Shown piece after piece: positions 35,899-44,720 of a DNA stretch of 64,000 bases. The stretch lies in contig NZ_LMDV01000008.1 of the NCBI RefSeq assembly GCF_001425175.1, forward strand, positions 204,490-268,489, read 5' to 3'. Both the position numbers and the translations under genes were made by a program. The notes beneath the pieces are model-generated. The model worked only from the letters and a program-made list of their open reading frames with translations. It had not been told where the DNA came from and searched no databases. Position 1 is the first letter of the stretch, and the number at the start of each line of letters is the position of its first letter. Source of the stretch: Nocardioides sp. Root1257. GTDB taxonomy: Bacteria > Actinomycetota > Actinomycetes > Propionibacteriales > Nocardioidaceae.

Positions 35899-35923
35899 TC
35901 GCCCGGACCGATGGTCCGGGCGA
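35899..35923 (+). terminator. Hairpin after pstB
   Basis: TCGCCCGGACC pairs perfectly with GGTCCGGGCGA around a 3-nt loop, 28 bp downstream of pstB and just before the response regulator. It probably separates the two transcripts or attenuates read-through. Confidence 0.7.
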
Positions 35924-35950
35924 TGAGTGTCTTCTGACCTGGGGGATTCG

Positions 35951-36685
35951 GTGCCTCGCTGTGCAGTGGTGATCGAGGACGACGCGGACACCGCGTCGCT
36001 CCTCGAGTTCGCCCTGTCCTCGCAGGGCTTCGACGTGGCGATCGCCCACGACGGCCAGGAGGGCGTCGCGCTGGTCACGGCGCTGCGGCCCGACCTGGTC
36101 ACCCTCGACGTCGGCCTGCCGGGCATCGACGGCCTCGAGGTGTGTCGCCGGATCCGACCGGTCACCGACGCGTACGTCATCATGGTGACCTCGCAGGCCG
36201 ACGAGATCGACCGGCTGATCGGCCTCGAGACCGGGGCGGACGACTACCTGGCCAAGCCGATCAGCGTGCGCGAGCTCAAGGCGCGGGTCAACGCGATGTT
36301 CCGCCGGCCGCGGCACTTCGTCGAGTCGGCCGATGCGGCGCCGGAGCCGGCGTACGTCGAGCTGCCCGCGACCGACGAGCACGAGGTGCTCCGGCACGGC
36401 GACCTGCTCGTCGACGTCGACGCCCACCGGGTGTGGCGGGCCGGCGAGGAGGTCGAGCTGACGCCGACCGAGTTCGACCTGCTGGCGACCCTGATGCGAT
36501 CGCCGACGCGGGTGTGGCCGCGGGCCCTGCTGATGCAGGAGGTCTGGGGCCAGAGCTGGGGCGAGACCCACCACGTCGAGGTCCACATGGGCAACCTGCG
36601 CCGCAAGCTGGGGGACCGGCGGGGGCAGGTGCGGTTCGTGGAGACCGTGCGCGGCGTGGGCTACCGCTTGCGCGCCGCCAGCTGA
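35951..36685 (+). CDS. OmpR-family response regulator, orphan, next to pst operon
   Basis: This 244-residue regulator has a receiver domain with phospho-acceptor Asp53 (VTLDVGLPG) and conserved Lys in DDYLAKPIS. The winged-helix DNA-binding domain reads ELTPTEFDLLATLM, VHMGNLRRKLGD and VRGVGYRL. GTG 35951 follows GGGGGAT by good spacing; GTG 35927 is a weaker option. No histidine kinase gene is adjacent. Its position suggests a link to phosphate control, similar to RegX3/PhoP, but that is inference. Its 3' end overlaps a small convergent gene by 25 bp. Confidence 0.88.
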   Translation: MPRCAVVIEDDADTASLLEFALSSQGFDVAIAHDGQEGVALVTALRPDLVTLDVGLPGIDGLEVCRRIRPVTDAYVIMVTSQADEIDRLIGLETGADDYLAKPISVRELKARVNAMFRRPRHFVESADAAPEPAYVELPATDEHEVLRHGDLLVDVDAHRVWRAGEEVELTPTEFDLLATLMRSPTRVWPRALLMQEVWGQSWGETHHVEVHMGNLRRKLGDRRGQVRFVETVRGVGYRLRAAS

Positions 36686-36834
36686 AGCACCGCGGCGAGG
36701 CGGTCCTCGATCGGCTCGTTGACCAGCTGGCCGGCCCGGAACCGGGTGCCCGGCCCGTCGAGCGTGGTGCCGGGCGAGGCTGCCACCAGCCGGGGCGGCA
36801 GCAGCGGCTGGAACTTCGACGCGTCGGTGATCAC
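36661..36834 (-). CDS. Small hypothetical protein coupled to the SipW-type signal peptidase gene
   Basis: A 57-residue frame starts at GTG 36834, overlapping the signal peptidase stop as GTGA. It reads ITDASKFQPLLPPRLV, then GTRFRAGQLVNEPIEDRLAA. Nearly every third position is G or C, as in neighbouring real genes, and the other strand has no gene over most of it. No signal peptide or membrane helix is present and no family is recognised. It could be a genuine third member of the TasA/SipW operon or the remnant of a larger gene. Confidence 0.5.
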   Translation of the reverse strand: MITDASKFQPLLPPRLVAASPGTTLDGPGTRFRAGQLVNEPIEDRLAAVLQLAARKR

Positions 36835-37412
36835 GATCGCGGCTCCGATCCGACGAGGGTGAGGCGCGGTCGCGGAGCCGGTGCCGCTGCCGCTCGCCGA
36901 TGGCGGGGCGGGTCCTGGCGCCAGATGAGGCTCAGGCCGAGCAGGACCACACCGGCGAGCGCGACCCAGATCGCGCCGTACCGCACGACGGTGGCGCGGA
37001 GCGCCTGCACGACGTGGCCGGCCTTCGGCACGACGTACGCCGTCTTCCAGACGGTGTCGCCGGAGATCGTGGCGCGCCACGGGTCCGGGGCGTCGTTGGC
37101 GTCGCCCTGGGTCCGCACGACCACGGTGCCGTCCGCGGCGTGGTCGACGGCGATCACCCGGTGCGTCTCGAGGTGGTGGTCGGCCACCGGCGCCTGGAAG
37201 GTGAGGATGTCGCCGACCTGGACGTCCGCGGCGGGGCGCGGGACCGAGACGACGACGTCGCCCCGGTCGATGGTGCCGGTCATGCTCCCGGTCAGCATCA
37301 CCGCGGTGCGGTAGCCCAGGACGTGCGGGCCGACCGCGAGGGCCAGGAAGCCCAGCGTGCCGATCGTGACCGCCAGGCTCAGCGCCCAGCTCGCCAGTCG
37401 CTTGACCGTCAC
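36831..37412 (-). CDS. Signal peptidase I, SipW/ER type
   Basis: This 193-residue membrane enzyme has an N-terminal transmembrane helix, the nucleophile Ser43 in MLTGSMTG, the box VVVSVPRPAADVQVGDILTF and His84 in ETHRVIAVD. A catalytic Ser/His pair replaces the Ser/Lys pair, as in Bacillus SipW and archaeal/ER enzymes. A second helix near the C-terminus (YGAIWVALAGVVLLGLSLIW) is followed by a basic tail. GTG 37412 overlaps the TasA-like gene stop (GTGA). It should cleave the TasA-like precursor encoded just upstream. Confidence 0.92.
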   Translation of the reverse strand: MTVKRLASWALSLAVTIGTLGFLALAVGPHVLGYRTAVMLTGSMTGTIDRGDVVVSVPRPAADVQVGDILTFQAPVADHHLETHRVIAVDHAADGTVVVRTQGDANDAPDPWRATISGDTVWKTAYVVPKAGHVVQALRATVVRYGAIWVALAGVVLLGLSLIWRQDPPRHRRAAAAPAPRPRLTLVGSEPRS

Positions 37413-38071
37413 GGGGTCACGACGGTCGTCTTGGCCGTCCGCTGGGTGCCGGTCAGCGTCCAGGTGATGCCGGTGGTGAGGCCGGCGGTGTTGTTGCCCG
37501 CGCTGCTGGGCAGCGTCAGGGTCGCCCGCAGGTAGACCGGGACGTTGGTGTTGAGGGTCGGGACCCAGGCCGATGTCTGGCCCCACGCGCTGGTCGCGCC
37601 GTTGCCGACCAGGCCGCCGTCGGTCGACACGTTGGTCGTCGTACCCGAGCAGGTGACCGAGGCGCCGCTGACCGTCCACGGCTTCGTGCAGCTGTCGACG
37701 GTGAGCCGGAGCGCGTCGGTGAGCGCGTTCTGGTTGGTGATCGTGGTCTGCAGCGTCAGGTCGCCGAGCTCGGCGGAGCCCGTCTCGCGCTTGACCGAGA
37801 CCGGGAAGACGACCTTGTCGCCGGGCACCATGCCCTTCGCGTCCACGTGGATGCCCGCGTCGTTGTCGTTCATCAGGACGCTGACCTTGGCGCTGCCGAC
37901 ACTGACGTCGGCCGTCGTGGTGTCCGTGTAGGCGCCGAACGTGCCGATCCCGGCGACGGCGGCGGCGCTGGCGACGAGGGCGACCGTCGCGAACAGCTTC
38001 GTGCCCATCTTGGCGCCGGTCTTCGTGCCGGCCTTCGTGGCCCTGCGACGAGCGGTGGTGGTGGTGCGCAT
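37409..38071 (-). CDS. SipW-dependent TasA/CalY-like secreted protein
   Basis: The 220-residue precursor starts at ATG 38071. A highly basic N-terminus (RTTTTARRRATKAGTKTGAK) is followed by a hydrophobic core and GIGTFGAYTDTTTA, the SipW-type cleavage region. The mature part is beta-rich, low in charge and rich in Thr, Ser and Asn (SVKRETGSAELGDLTLQTT). Two Cys residues may form a disulfide. In Bacillus such proteins form extracellular fibres; here the role is inferred. It is first in an operon with its peptidase. Confidence 0.88.
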   Translation of the reverse strand: MRTTTTARRRATKAGTKTGAKMGTKLFATVALVASAAAVAGIGTFGAYTDTTTADVSVGSAKVSVLMNDNDAGIHVDAKGMVPGDKVVFPVSVKRETGSAELGDLTLQTTITNQNALTDALRLTVDSCTKPWTVSGASVTCSGTTTNVSTDGGLVGNGATSAWGQTSAWVPTLNTNVPVYLRATLTLPSSAGNNTAGLTTGITWTLTGTQRTAKTTVVTP

Positions 38072-38219
38072 CGGGTTCCTCCCCCAAGGTTCCCCCAGAC
38101 ATCCGTGTCTGGTGGTGCTGTCTCGATGCCCTGATCAAACTCCTCCGATCTCAAGACACCGCCCGCCCGAACCCCTGGTTTCCTACAAGACAAATGCAAG
38201 GTGCTCAGGTCGTCGTTGC

Positions 38220-38283
38220 GGATAGTCCCTGACGTTTTCGCCCTCGGGCGGGCCGGACCGGGCCGAAACGTCAGGGACTATCC
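38220..38283. repeat. Long palindrome A (64 bp), left of the DUF559-like gene
   Basis: The left arm GGATAGTCCCTGACGTTTTCG pairs with CGAAACGTCAGGGACTATCC, with a GC-rich middle (CCCTCGGGCGGGCCGGACC). It shares arms and part of the middle with palindrome B at 39395-39469. It lies between two divergent genes, so it is not simply a terminator. Confidence 0.92.
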
Positions 38284-38295
38284 CGACGCCTGTGG

Positions 38296-39387
38296 ATGAG
38301 CGCTGCAGGAACTCACGGGAGCGTGCACCGTCTCCGCATGGACCTCTCGGGTGTCACGCGACCGGTCGTGGTGCCGGTGCGCCCGGATCAGACCGGACAG
38401 TCGGGGCCGAGCCCCAAGAAGGCGCGCGGTCCGGCTTGGAGAAAGACGAGCAGAGGCTGGTTCGTCCCGTCAGACGTCGACGGTTCGGACCTGGATCAGC
38501 GCGTCGTCGAGGCGGCGGTGACCCTGCAGCAGGACTGGGGCGCGGTCACGGGTTGGGCTGCTCTGGGCTGGCAGGGCGGCCGCTGGTTCGACGGCACACC
38601 ATGGGGCGGTGGCCCGATCCGGCCGGTGACCCTCGCTGTCGGGGGAAACCGAGTGATCCGGCAGCAGCCCGCGTTCGGGATCAGGACGTCCGAGGAGCGT
38701 CTCGCGCCGTCGGACCTGATGGTCGTCGACGGTGTGCGCCTGACGACCGCCGTCAGATCGGTGTGCTTCGAGATGCGCTATGCCAGGACGGTGTGGGATG
38801 CCGTCACCACGCTGTGCATGGCGTGCTTCAACGACCTGGTCTCGATCGATGAGCTGGCCGAATACGCGCGTCTGCACCCGGGGTGGACCGGCATCCCGCA
38901 GTGCCGCGATGCCATCCCGCTCGCCGACGAGAACCTCTGGTCACCGAGAGAGGTGGTGATGCTGCGTGCTTGGACGAGCGTCGCGGGACTGTCGCGGCCA
39001 CTATGCAACGCTCCCGTCTTCGACCTGAACGGGCGCCTGATCGGCGTACCCGACCTGGTGGACCCGGCCACGGGCGTCGTGGGGGAGTACGACGGCGGCA
39101 TCCACTTCGTCGACGGGCACCGCCGCCCCCGTGACCTGGATCGGGAGGAGGACTTCCGGCAGCACGGCATGCATCCCGTCGTGATGATTGCTGACGATGC
39201 ACAGGATCCGGGCCGGTTCGTGGCGAGGATGTTGGGTGCCCAGAGCCGAGCGACGGCGCAGCCGGCCAGCTCGCGTCGCTGGACCCTCGAGCGGCCGCGA
39301 GACTGGGTCGACACGACGACTGTTGCCGCGAGGCGTGCGCTGGGTCTCCGTCAGCGGGAGTGGCTGCTCGGCCACCGAGCGGCATGA
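38296..39387 (+). CDS. AbiEi-like/DUF559-type protein (putative endonuclease fold), palindrome-flanked
   Basis: The open frame gives 363 residues; a second ATG at 38338 (MDLSGV, residue 15) may be the true start. The N-terminal half resembles AbiEi-type domains (WRKTSRGWFVPSDV, AVTGWAALGWQGGRWFDG). The C-terminal half has VPDLVDPATGVVGEYDGGIHF followed by LDREEDFRQHGM, a PD-(D/E)xK pattern seen in DUF559/Vsr-like endonucleases. Proteins of this type are common in actinobacteria and often called type IV antitoxin-like, but no partner toxin is adjacent. Codon use is less GC-biased at third positions than its neighbours. Two related palindromes bracket it. Confidence 0.75.
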   Translation: MSAAGTHGSVHRLRMDLSGVTRPVVVPVRPDQTGQSGPSPKKARGPAWRKTSRGWFVPSDVDGSDLDQRVVEAAVTLQQDWGAVTGWAALGWQGGRWFDGTPWGGGPIRPVTLAVGGNRVIRQQPAFGIRTSEERLAPSDLMVVDGVRLTTAVRSVCFEMRYARTVWDAVTTLCMACFNDLVSIDELAEYARLHPGWTGIPQCRDAIPLADENLWSPREVVMLRAWTSVAGLSRPLCNAPVFDLNGRLIGVPDLVDPATGVVGEYDGGIHFVDGHRRPRDLDREEDFRQHGMHPVVMIADDAQDPGRFVARMLGAQSRATAQPASSRRWTLERPRDWVDTTTVAARRALGLRQREWLLGHRAA

Positions 39388-39394
39388 ACTCGAG

Positions 39395-39469
39395 CGTCGG
39401 GGTAGTCCCTGACGTTTCGGCCCTCGCTGGCCCGATCTGGGGCGAAAACGTCAGGGACTACCCCCGACG
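39395..39469. repeat. Long palindrome B (75 bp), right of the DUF559-like gene
   Basis: CGTCGGGGTAGTCCCTGACG and its complement CGTCAGGGACTACCCCCGACG form the arms, with one extra C on the right. The middle (CCCTCGCTGGCCCGATC) resembles that of palindrome A. It starts 8 bp after the gene's stop and ends 6 bp before the convergent permease gene end, so it could also terminate both. Confidence 0.92.
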
Positions 39470-39474
39470 GACCC

Positions 39475-40485
39475 TCAGACCCCCAGGACAGCGTGCAGGA
39501 CGACGTAGAACGCGGCGGCCACGAGACCGGCCATGGGGAAGGTGAGGACCCAGGCGGCGACGATCGAGCGGGCGACGCCCCAGCGTACGGCGGAGAAGCG
39601 CTTGGTCGCGCCGGCGCCCATGATCGCGGAGGTGATCGTGTGGGTCGTGGAGATGGGGGCGTGGAAGACGAACGCCGTCGTGTAGAGCACACCCGCACCG
39701 ACCGACTCGGCCGCGAAGCCGCGGGCCGGGTCGAGGTGGATGATCCGGCGACCGAGGGTGCGCATGATCCGCCAGCCGCCGGAGTACGTGCCGAGCGAGA
39801 TCGCCGAGGCGGAGAGGATGACGACCCAGATCGGGAGGTCAGCCTGGGGCTCGCCGGCCGAGTTCGTGTAGTAGCCGGCCGTCGTCAGCGTCAGGAAGAT
39901 GACGCCCATCGTCTTCTGCGCGTCCTGCAGGCCGTGGCCGAGCGCGAGCGCGGCGGCCGAGAAGGTCTGCGCCATCCGGAAGCCGCGGAAGACCTTGTGC
40001 GGGTTCCGCTTCCGGAAGATCCACATGATCGCGAGCATCACCGCGAAGGCGGCGATGAAGCCGAAGACCGGCGACAGCACCATCGGGATCAGCACCTTGT
40101 CGACGATCGTCGGCCAGTGCACGACGGCACCCGCCGTGATCGCGGCGCCGACGAGGCCACCGATCAAGGCGTGCGACGACGAGGAGGGCAGCCCGAAGTA
40201 CCAGGTGATCAGGTTCCAGGCGATCGCGCCGAAGAGCCCGGCGAGTACGACGACCAGGCCGGCGTTGCCGTTCACCTGGATCACGTCACTGACGGTGTGC
40301 GCGACCTCCTGGCCGAGCAGTGCGCCGACGAAGTTCATGATGGCCGCCAGCACGAGCGCGATGCGCGGGGTGAGCGCACGCGTCGACACCGAGGTGGCGA
40401 TGGCGTTGGCAGCGTCGTGGAAGCCGTTCGTGTAGTCGAAGACGAGGGCGACGACGACGACCGCGATGACGATCGCGAGTTCCAT
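39475..40485 (-). CDS. pitA: Low-affinity inorganic phosphate transporter, PiT family
   Basis: This 336-residue protein has about ten hydrophobic helices. The duplicated PiT signatures are visible: FDYTNGFHDAANAIATSVSTRALTP at the start, and APISTTHTITSAIMGAGATKRF near the end, with GLPSSSSHALIGGLVGAAI between. These proteins move phosphate as a metal complex with protons or Na+. It lies 6 bp after the DUF47 gene in the same direction, the usual PiT partner, and forms a second phosphate uptake route near pstSCAB. Confidence 0.95.
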   Translation of the reverse strand: MELAIVIAVVVVALVFDYTNGFHDAANAIATSVSTRALTPRIALVLAAIMNFVGALLGQEVAHTVSDVIQVNGNAGLVVVLAGLFGAIAWNLITWYFGLPSSSSHALIGGLVGAAITAGAVVHWPTIVDKVLIPMVLSPVFGFIAAFAVMLAIMWIFRKRNPHKVFRGFRMAQTFSAAALALGHGLQDAQKTMGVIFLTLTTAGYYTNSAGEPQADLPIWVVILSASAISLGTYSGGWRIMRTLGRRIIHLDPARGFAAESVGAGVLYTTAFVFHAPISTTHTITSAIMGAGATKRFSAVRWGVARSIVAAWVLTFPMAGLVAAAFYVVLHAVLGV

Positions 40486-40491
40486 GAGCGG

Positions 40492-41109
40492 TCAGGACTC
40501 CTTGACCGCGATCTGCTCCACGATGTTGGCGACCTTCTCGAACGCGTCGATCGCCTCCTCGAGGGACTCGACGATGTCCTTGAGCTTCAGCACCTCGATG
40601 GTCTTGAACTCGCCGCTGAACAGCTTCGCGATCGTACGGCGGTGGTTCTTGTCGCCGGCGTTCTCGAGCCGGTTGATCTCGATCCAGTACTCCTCGAGCG
40701 ACTGCATCGACTGGAGGTTGGGCATCGACGCCGCGGTCAGCTCCGCGCAGCGCTGCAGGACCTCGACCTGGGTCGAGAGGTCCGGCGGCAGGATCTTGAC
40801 CTCGTACAGCAGGATCATGTCGACGACCTCGTCCATCATGTCCATGACGTCGTCGAGGGCCGAGGCCAGCGAGTAGATGTCCTCGCGGTCGAACGGCGTC
40901 ACGAAGGTCGTGTTGACCTTCCGGACGATCGCGTGGGTGGACTCGTCCGCGTTGTGCTCGGCCTCGCGCATCCGGCGGGCCACATCGGCGTGATCGGCAC
41001 CCTCCGCGAGCATCTCGGCCAGCAGGGACGCGCCACCGACGAGGTGCTGCGCCTGCTCTGTGAAGAGGTCGTAGAAGGAGGTGTCGACCGGGCGGAATCG
41101 CAATCCCAC
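40492..41109 (-). CDS. DUF47/PhoU-like phosphate transport regulator
   Basis: This 205-residue all-helical protein begins RFRPVDTSFYDLFTEQAQHL, typical of the DUF47 family. EHNADESTHAIVRKVNTTF and PFDREDIYSLASALDDVMDMMDEV are PhoU-like metal-binding helices rich in Glu and Asp. GTG 41109 follows a GGAG site. It is encoded directly before the PiT permease and is thought to gate or regulate it. Confidence 0.93.
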   Translation of the reverse strand: MGLRFRPVDTSFYDLFTEQAQHLVGGASLLAEMLAEGADHADVARRMREAEHNADESTHAIVRKVNTTFVTPFDREDIYSLASALDDVMDMMDEVVDMILLYEVKILPPDLSTQVEVLQRCAELTAASMPNLQSMQSLEEYWIEINRLENAGDKNHRRTIAKLFSGEFKTIEVLKLKDIVESLEEAIDAFEKVANIVEQIAVKES

Positions 41110-41209
41110 GAATAACTCCTGGTGAGGAGGAAACGAACGCGATCAGACTAGGGGGTGGCCAGCCGAATCGCGCAAGTGCGCCCCCGACCCCCCTCCGAGG
41201 TGGTCCGGG

Positions 41210-43363
41210 TCACCGGCGGCGGCGCTGCGCCTCGATGAGGCTCTCCTGCAGGTGCAGGGTGCCCGAGTTCTGGCTCCAGCGGCCGTCGCTGTCGAGCTCC
41301 CAGGCACTGGTCTCGGGGTCGAAGGCGAGGTCGAGGAGCTCACCGATGGCGCGGACGTTGTCCTCGCCGGGCAGCCGGACGAGCACCTCGACGCGGCGAT
41401 CCAGGTTGCGGTGCATCATGTCGGCCGAGCCGATCCACGCCTGCGGGTCGCCGTCGTTCTCGAACCAGAACACCCGGCTGTGCTCCAGGAAGCGGCCCAG
41501 CACCGAGCGCACCGAGATCGTCTCCGACAGCCCGGGTACGCCGGGCCGCAGCGCGCAGATGCCGCGGACGAGCAGCTCCACCTTCACGCCTGCCTGCGAG
41601 GCGAGATAGAGGGCGTCGATGACCGCCTCGTCGACCACGGAGTTGGCCTTGAGCCGGATGCCGGCCGCCCGACCGGCTTGGTGGTGGGCGATCTCGCGGT
41701 GGATCTGGTCGACCAGCCCGGAGCGCACCGAGTCGGGCGCCACCAGCAGCTGCTCGTACGACGCGTTGCGCGACCAGCCCGACAGGTTGTTGAAGAGGTG
41801 GGCGACGTCGTCGCCGATCCGCTCGTCGGTCGTGATCAGCCCGAGGTCCTCGTACATGCGGGACGTCTTCGGGTTGTAGTTGCCGGTGCCGATGTGGGTG
41901 TAGCGCCGGATCCCGTTGGGCTCGTCGCGGATCACCATCGCCAGCTTGCAGTGGGTCTTCAGGCCGACCAGGCCGTAGACGACGTGGCAGCCGGCCTGCT
42001 CGAGCTTGCGGGCCCACCGGATGTTGGCCTCCTCGTCGAAGCGCGCCTTGATCTCGACGATCACCAGCACCTGCTTGCCGCTCTCGGCCGCGTCGATGAG
42101 GGCGTCGATGATCGGGCTGTCGCCGGAGGTCCGGTAGAGGGTCTGCTTGATCGCGAGCACGTGCGGGTCGGCGGCGGCCTGCTCGATGAACCGCTGCACC
42201 GAGGTCGCGAACGAGTCGTACGGGTGGTGCAGGAGTACGTCGTGCCGGCGCGCCGCCTTGAACACGTCGACCGGCGCCGCGGACTCGACCTCGGCCAGCT
42301 GGTGGTGGGTGGTCGGGACGAACGCGGGGTACTTCAGCTCCTGCCGCGGCAGGTCGGCGATGTCGTGCAGGCCGCGGAGGTCGAGCGGGCCGCGGAGCTT
42401 GAACACCTCCTCCGCGGTGACGCCGAGCTCGGACACCAGCAGCTCGAGCACCTGGGGGGCGATGGACTCCTCGACCTCGAGGCGCACCGGCGGCCCGAAG
42501 CGGCGCCGGAGCAGCTCCTTCTCGAGCGCGGCGAGCAGGTTCTCGGCGTCGTCCTCCTCGACCTCGAGGTCCTCGTTGCGGGTGACCCGGAAGGTGTGGA
42601 CCTCCAGCACCTCCATGCCCGGGAAGAGCCGCTTGAGGTGCTCGCCGATGACGTCCTCCAGCGGCACGAAGCGCTGGTTGCCGACCGGCACGAAGCGGGA
42701 GAAGATCGGCGGCACCTTCACCCGCGCGAAGTGCTCCTTGCCCGTCTTGGGGTTGCGGATCAGCACGGCCAGGTTGAGCGACAGCCCGGAGATGTACGGG
42801 AACGGGTGGGCCGGGTCGACGGCCAGCGGTGTCAGCACCGGGAAGACCCGGTCCTTGAACAGCCGCTTGCAGGTCTTCTGCTCCTCACGGTCGAGGTCGT
42901 CCCACCGCACCAGCTCGATGCCGGCCTCGCTGAGCGCGGGCACGATCTCGTCGCGGAAGAGCCGGGCCTGACGCTCCGCGAGCTCGCGGGTCGTCGACCA
43001 GATCAGCTCGAGGACGTCGCTGGGCATCAGCCCGGAGGCGGCGGGTACGGCGAGCCCGGCGGCGATCCGGCGCTTGAGACCGGCCACCCGGACCATGAAG
43101 AACTCGTCCAGGTTGCTGGTGAAGATCGCCAGGAACCGGGTCCGCTCGAGCAGCGGCAGCGCCCGGTCCTCGGCGAGCTCCAGGACCCGCTGGTTGAAGC
43201 GCAGCCACGAGAGCTCACGGTCGAGGAAGCGGTCGGCGTACTTCTCGACGGCGGCCAGCGCCTCGTCGTCGGGCTGGTACGGCGGCTCGACGTCGAACGG
43301 CTCCTCGGGGATCCCCTCGCCGTGGCTCGAGACCGCGTCGGGCGGCAGGCTGTCGAGCGTCAT
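41210..43363 (-). CDS. ppk: Polyphosphate kinase 1
   Basis: The enzyme has 717 residues from ATG 43363. It has the usual four-part structure: N-domain ([19 protein letters not shown]), head (CHAD-like) domain, and two catalytic domains. The phosphorylated His490 lies in [14 protein letters not shown], and the second conserved His628 in [28 protein letters not shown] closes the active site. It makes polyphosphate reversibly from ATP. The start follows from the conserved N-terminus; the longer frame would overlap the divergent esterase. It belongs to the local phosphate group of genes. Confidence 0.97.
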   Translation of the reverse strand: MTLDSLPPDAVSSHGEGIPEEPFDVEPPYQPDDEALAAVEKYADRFLDRELSWLRFNQRVLELAEDRALPLLERTRFLAIFTSNLDEFFMVRVAGLKRRIAAGLAVPAASGLMPSDVLELIWSTTRELAERQARLFRDEIVPALSEAGIELVRWDDLDREEQKTCKRLFKDRVFPVLTPLAVDPAHPFPYISGLSLNLAVLIRNPKTGKEHFARVKVPPIFSRFVPVGNQRFVPLEDVIGEHLKRLFPGMEVLEVHTFRVTRNEDLEVEEDDAENLLAALEKELLRRRFGPPVRLEVEESIAPQVLELLVSELGVTAEEVFKLRGPLDLRGLHDIADLPRQELKYPAFVPTTHHQLAEVESAAPVDVFKAARRHDVLLHHPYDSFATSVQRFIEQAAADPHVLAIKQTLYRTSGDSPIIDALIDAAESGKQVLVIVEIKARFDEEANIRWARKLEQAGCHVVYGLVGLKTHCKLAMVIRDEPNGIRRYTHIGTGNYNPKTSRMYEDLGLITTDERIGDDVAHLFNNLSGWSRNASYEQLLVAPDSVRSGLVDQIHREIAHHQAGRAAGIRLKANSVVDEAVIDALYLASQAGVKVELLVRGICALRPGVPGLSETISVRSVLGRFLEHSRVFWFENDGDPQAWIGSADMMHRNLDRRVEVLVRLPGEDNVRAIGELLDLAFDPETSAWELDSDGRWSQNSGTLHLQESLIEAQRRRR

Positions 43364-43406
43364 GGCCTCAGTCTTGCACTGCGAGGTGAACGGTAGGTTG
43401 CCCGTC

Positions 43407-44435
43407 GTGAGCCCAGCCGCGAGTGTCGTCGAGCGTGTGAAGACCGAGGCCCTGCGTGCCGTGATGTCGCTGCCGCCGCGCGTCCAGGGCGTGCTCGCCG
43501 GCCGCAGGGTGGTGGTCGACGGCGCCCCGCTGGCCGTCGACGTGCAGCTGATGCTCCGCCTGCAGCGCATGGCGCGTGAGCGCGGCGCCGAGACCATGCC
43601 GATCCCCGACGGCCGCCGCGCGATCCGTCGGCACACCCGGATGTCCGCCGGTCCGCGACCCCTCGGCGAGGTGCGCGACCTCGTCGTCGCCGGGCTGCCG
43701 GCCCGCCTCTACTCGCCGCCGCTCGCCCGCGGCGGGCTGCTGGTCTTCTTCCACGGCGGTGGCTTCATGTACGGCGACCTCGAGTCGCACGACCCGGCCT
43801 GCCGCTTCCTGGCCGAGCGCTCGGGCGCCCAGGTGCTCGCCGTCGACTACCGGCTCGGCCCGGAGCAGCCGTTCCCGGCGGCGTACGACGATGCCGTCGC
43901 GGCCTACCGCTGGGTCGTCGAGCACGTCGACGAGCTCGGCGCCGACCCGCAGCGTCTCGCGGTCGGCGGCGACTCGGCGGGCGGCAACCTCGCGATCGGG
44001 GTCGCCGTCGAGGCGGCCCGCACCGGGCTGCCGCTCGCGTTCCAGCTGCTCGTCTACCCGGTCACCGACGCGGTGCGCGACACGGCGAGTGCCAGCCTGT
44101 TCGCGGAGGGCTTCTACCTGACCCGGGGGTTCATGGACCTCGCCGGCGCGTCGTACATCGTCGACTCCGACCCGCGCGACCCCCGGGTCTCGCCGGCGTA
44201 CGCCGACCTGCCCGCGGGCCTGGCGCCGGCGTACGTCGCCACCGCCGGCTTCGACCCGCTGCGCGACGAGGGCGAGGCGTTCGCACGCCGTCTGGCCGAG
44301 TCGGGGGCGGCGGTCGAGCTCCGTCGCTACGACGACCTCATCCACGGCTTCCTGAACGTCGGCCTGGGGCGCACGGCGCCGGCGGCCAACGCCGAGATCG
44401 CCGCCGCGCTGCGAGCGGGGCTGGCTCCCCCCTAG
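43407..44435 (+). CDS. Alpha/beta hydrolase, hormone-sensitive-lipase-type esterase
   Basis: The 342-residue protein starts at GTG 43407, with TAGGTT seven bases upstream, suggesting leaderless transcription. The oxyanion motif [11 protein letters not shown] is near residue 115 and the nucleophile elbow GGDSAGGN near 192. The catalytic Asp lies in [10 protein letters not shown] near 284 and the His in DLIHGFLN near 315. This complete set marks an HSL-family esterase for short acyl esters. The N-terminal 90 residues form the cap. It diverges from ppk across 43 bp. Confidence 0.93.
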   Translation: MSPAASVVERVKTEALRAVMSLPPRVQGVLAGRRVVVDGAPLAVDVQLMLRLQRMARERGAETMPIPDGRRAIRRHTRMSAGPRPLGEVRDLVVAGLPARLYSPPLARGGLLVFFHGGGFMYGDLESHDPACRFLAERSGAQVLAVDYRLGPEQPFPAAYDDAVAAYRWVVEHVDELGADPQRLAVGGDSAGGNLAIGVAVEAARTGLPLAFQLLVYPVTDAVRDTASASLFAEGFYLTRGFMDLAGASYIVDSDPRDPRVSPAYADLPAGLAPAYVATAGFDPLRDEGEAFARRLAESGAAVELRRYDDLIHGFLNVGLGRTAPAANAEIAAALRAGLAPP

Positions 44436-44444
44436 GCCTGAGCG

Positions 44445-44630
44445 CTAGTCGACGTGGAAGCGGCTGCGGCAGGGGCAGGCCCAGCCGAGGTCCGTCTGCT
44501 CGCCACACTCGACCCGCGGTGGCTTGCGACCGACCGCCTTGCGAGCGACCCGGGCGACGCCCCCGGTGAGGTGCCGTCGGGAGTGTCCGCACCGCCGGCA
44601 CGTGGCTGCTTCCGGAGCGCTCTCTGACAT
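44445..44630 (-). CDS. Small cysteine-rich (zinc-ribbon-like) protein
   Basis: A 61-residue frame with five Cys: C11 and C14 (TCRRCGH), then C42 in VECGE and a terminal CPCRS pair, arranged like an irregular zinc ribbon. The rest is strongly basic. Third positions are mostly G/C, supporting translation. It could bind zinc and nucleic acid; the function is unknown. It converges on the esterase gene with a 9-bp gap. Confidence 0.55.
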   Translation of the reverse strand: MSESAPEAATCRRCGHSRRHLTGGVARVARKAVGRKPPRVECGEQTDLGWACPCRSRFHVD

Positions 44631-44720
44631 GCGTCAATCCTGTGCACGCACGCACCCGGAAATCCAGGGAACCCAACAGAGACTGGGGTTTCGGGCGTTG
44701 AACTTTGTGTTAACGAGCGG

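Noticed and set aside
38296..39387. Type IV toxin-antitoxin system
   Set aside because: The N-terminal half resembles AbiEi, but no AbiEii-like nucleotidyltransferase gene is adjacent, so a toxin-antitoxin call is not supported.
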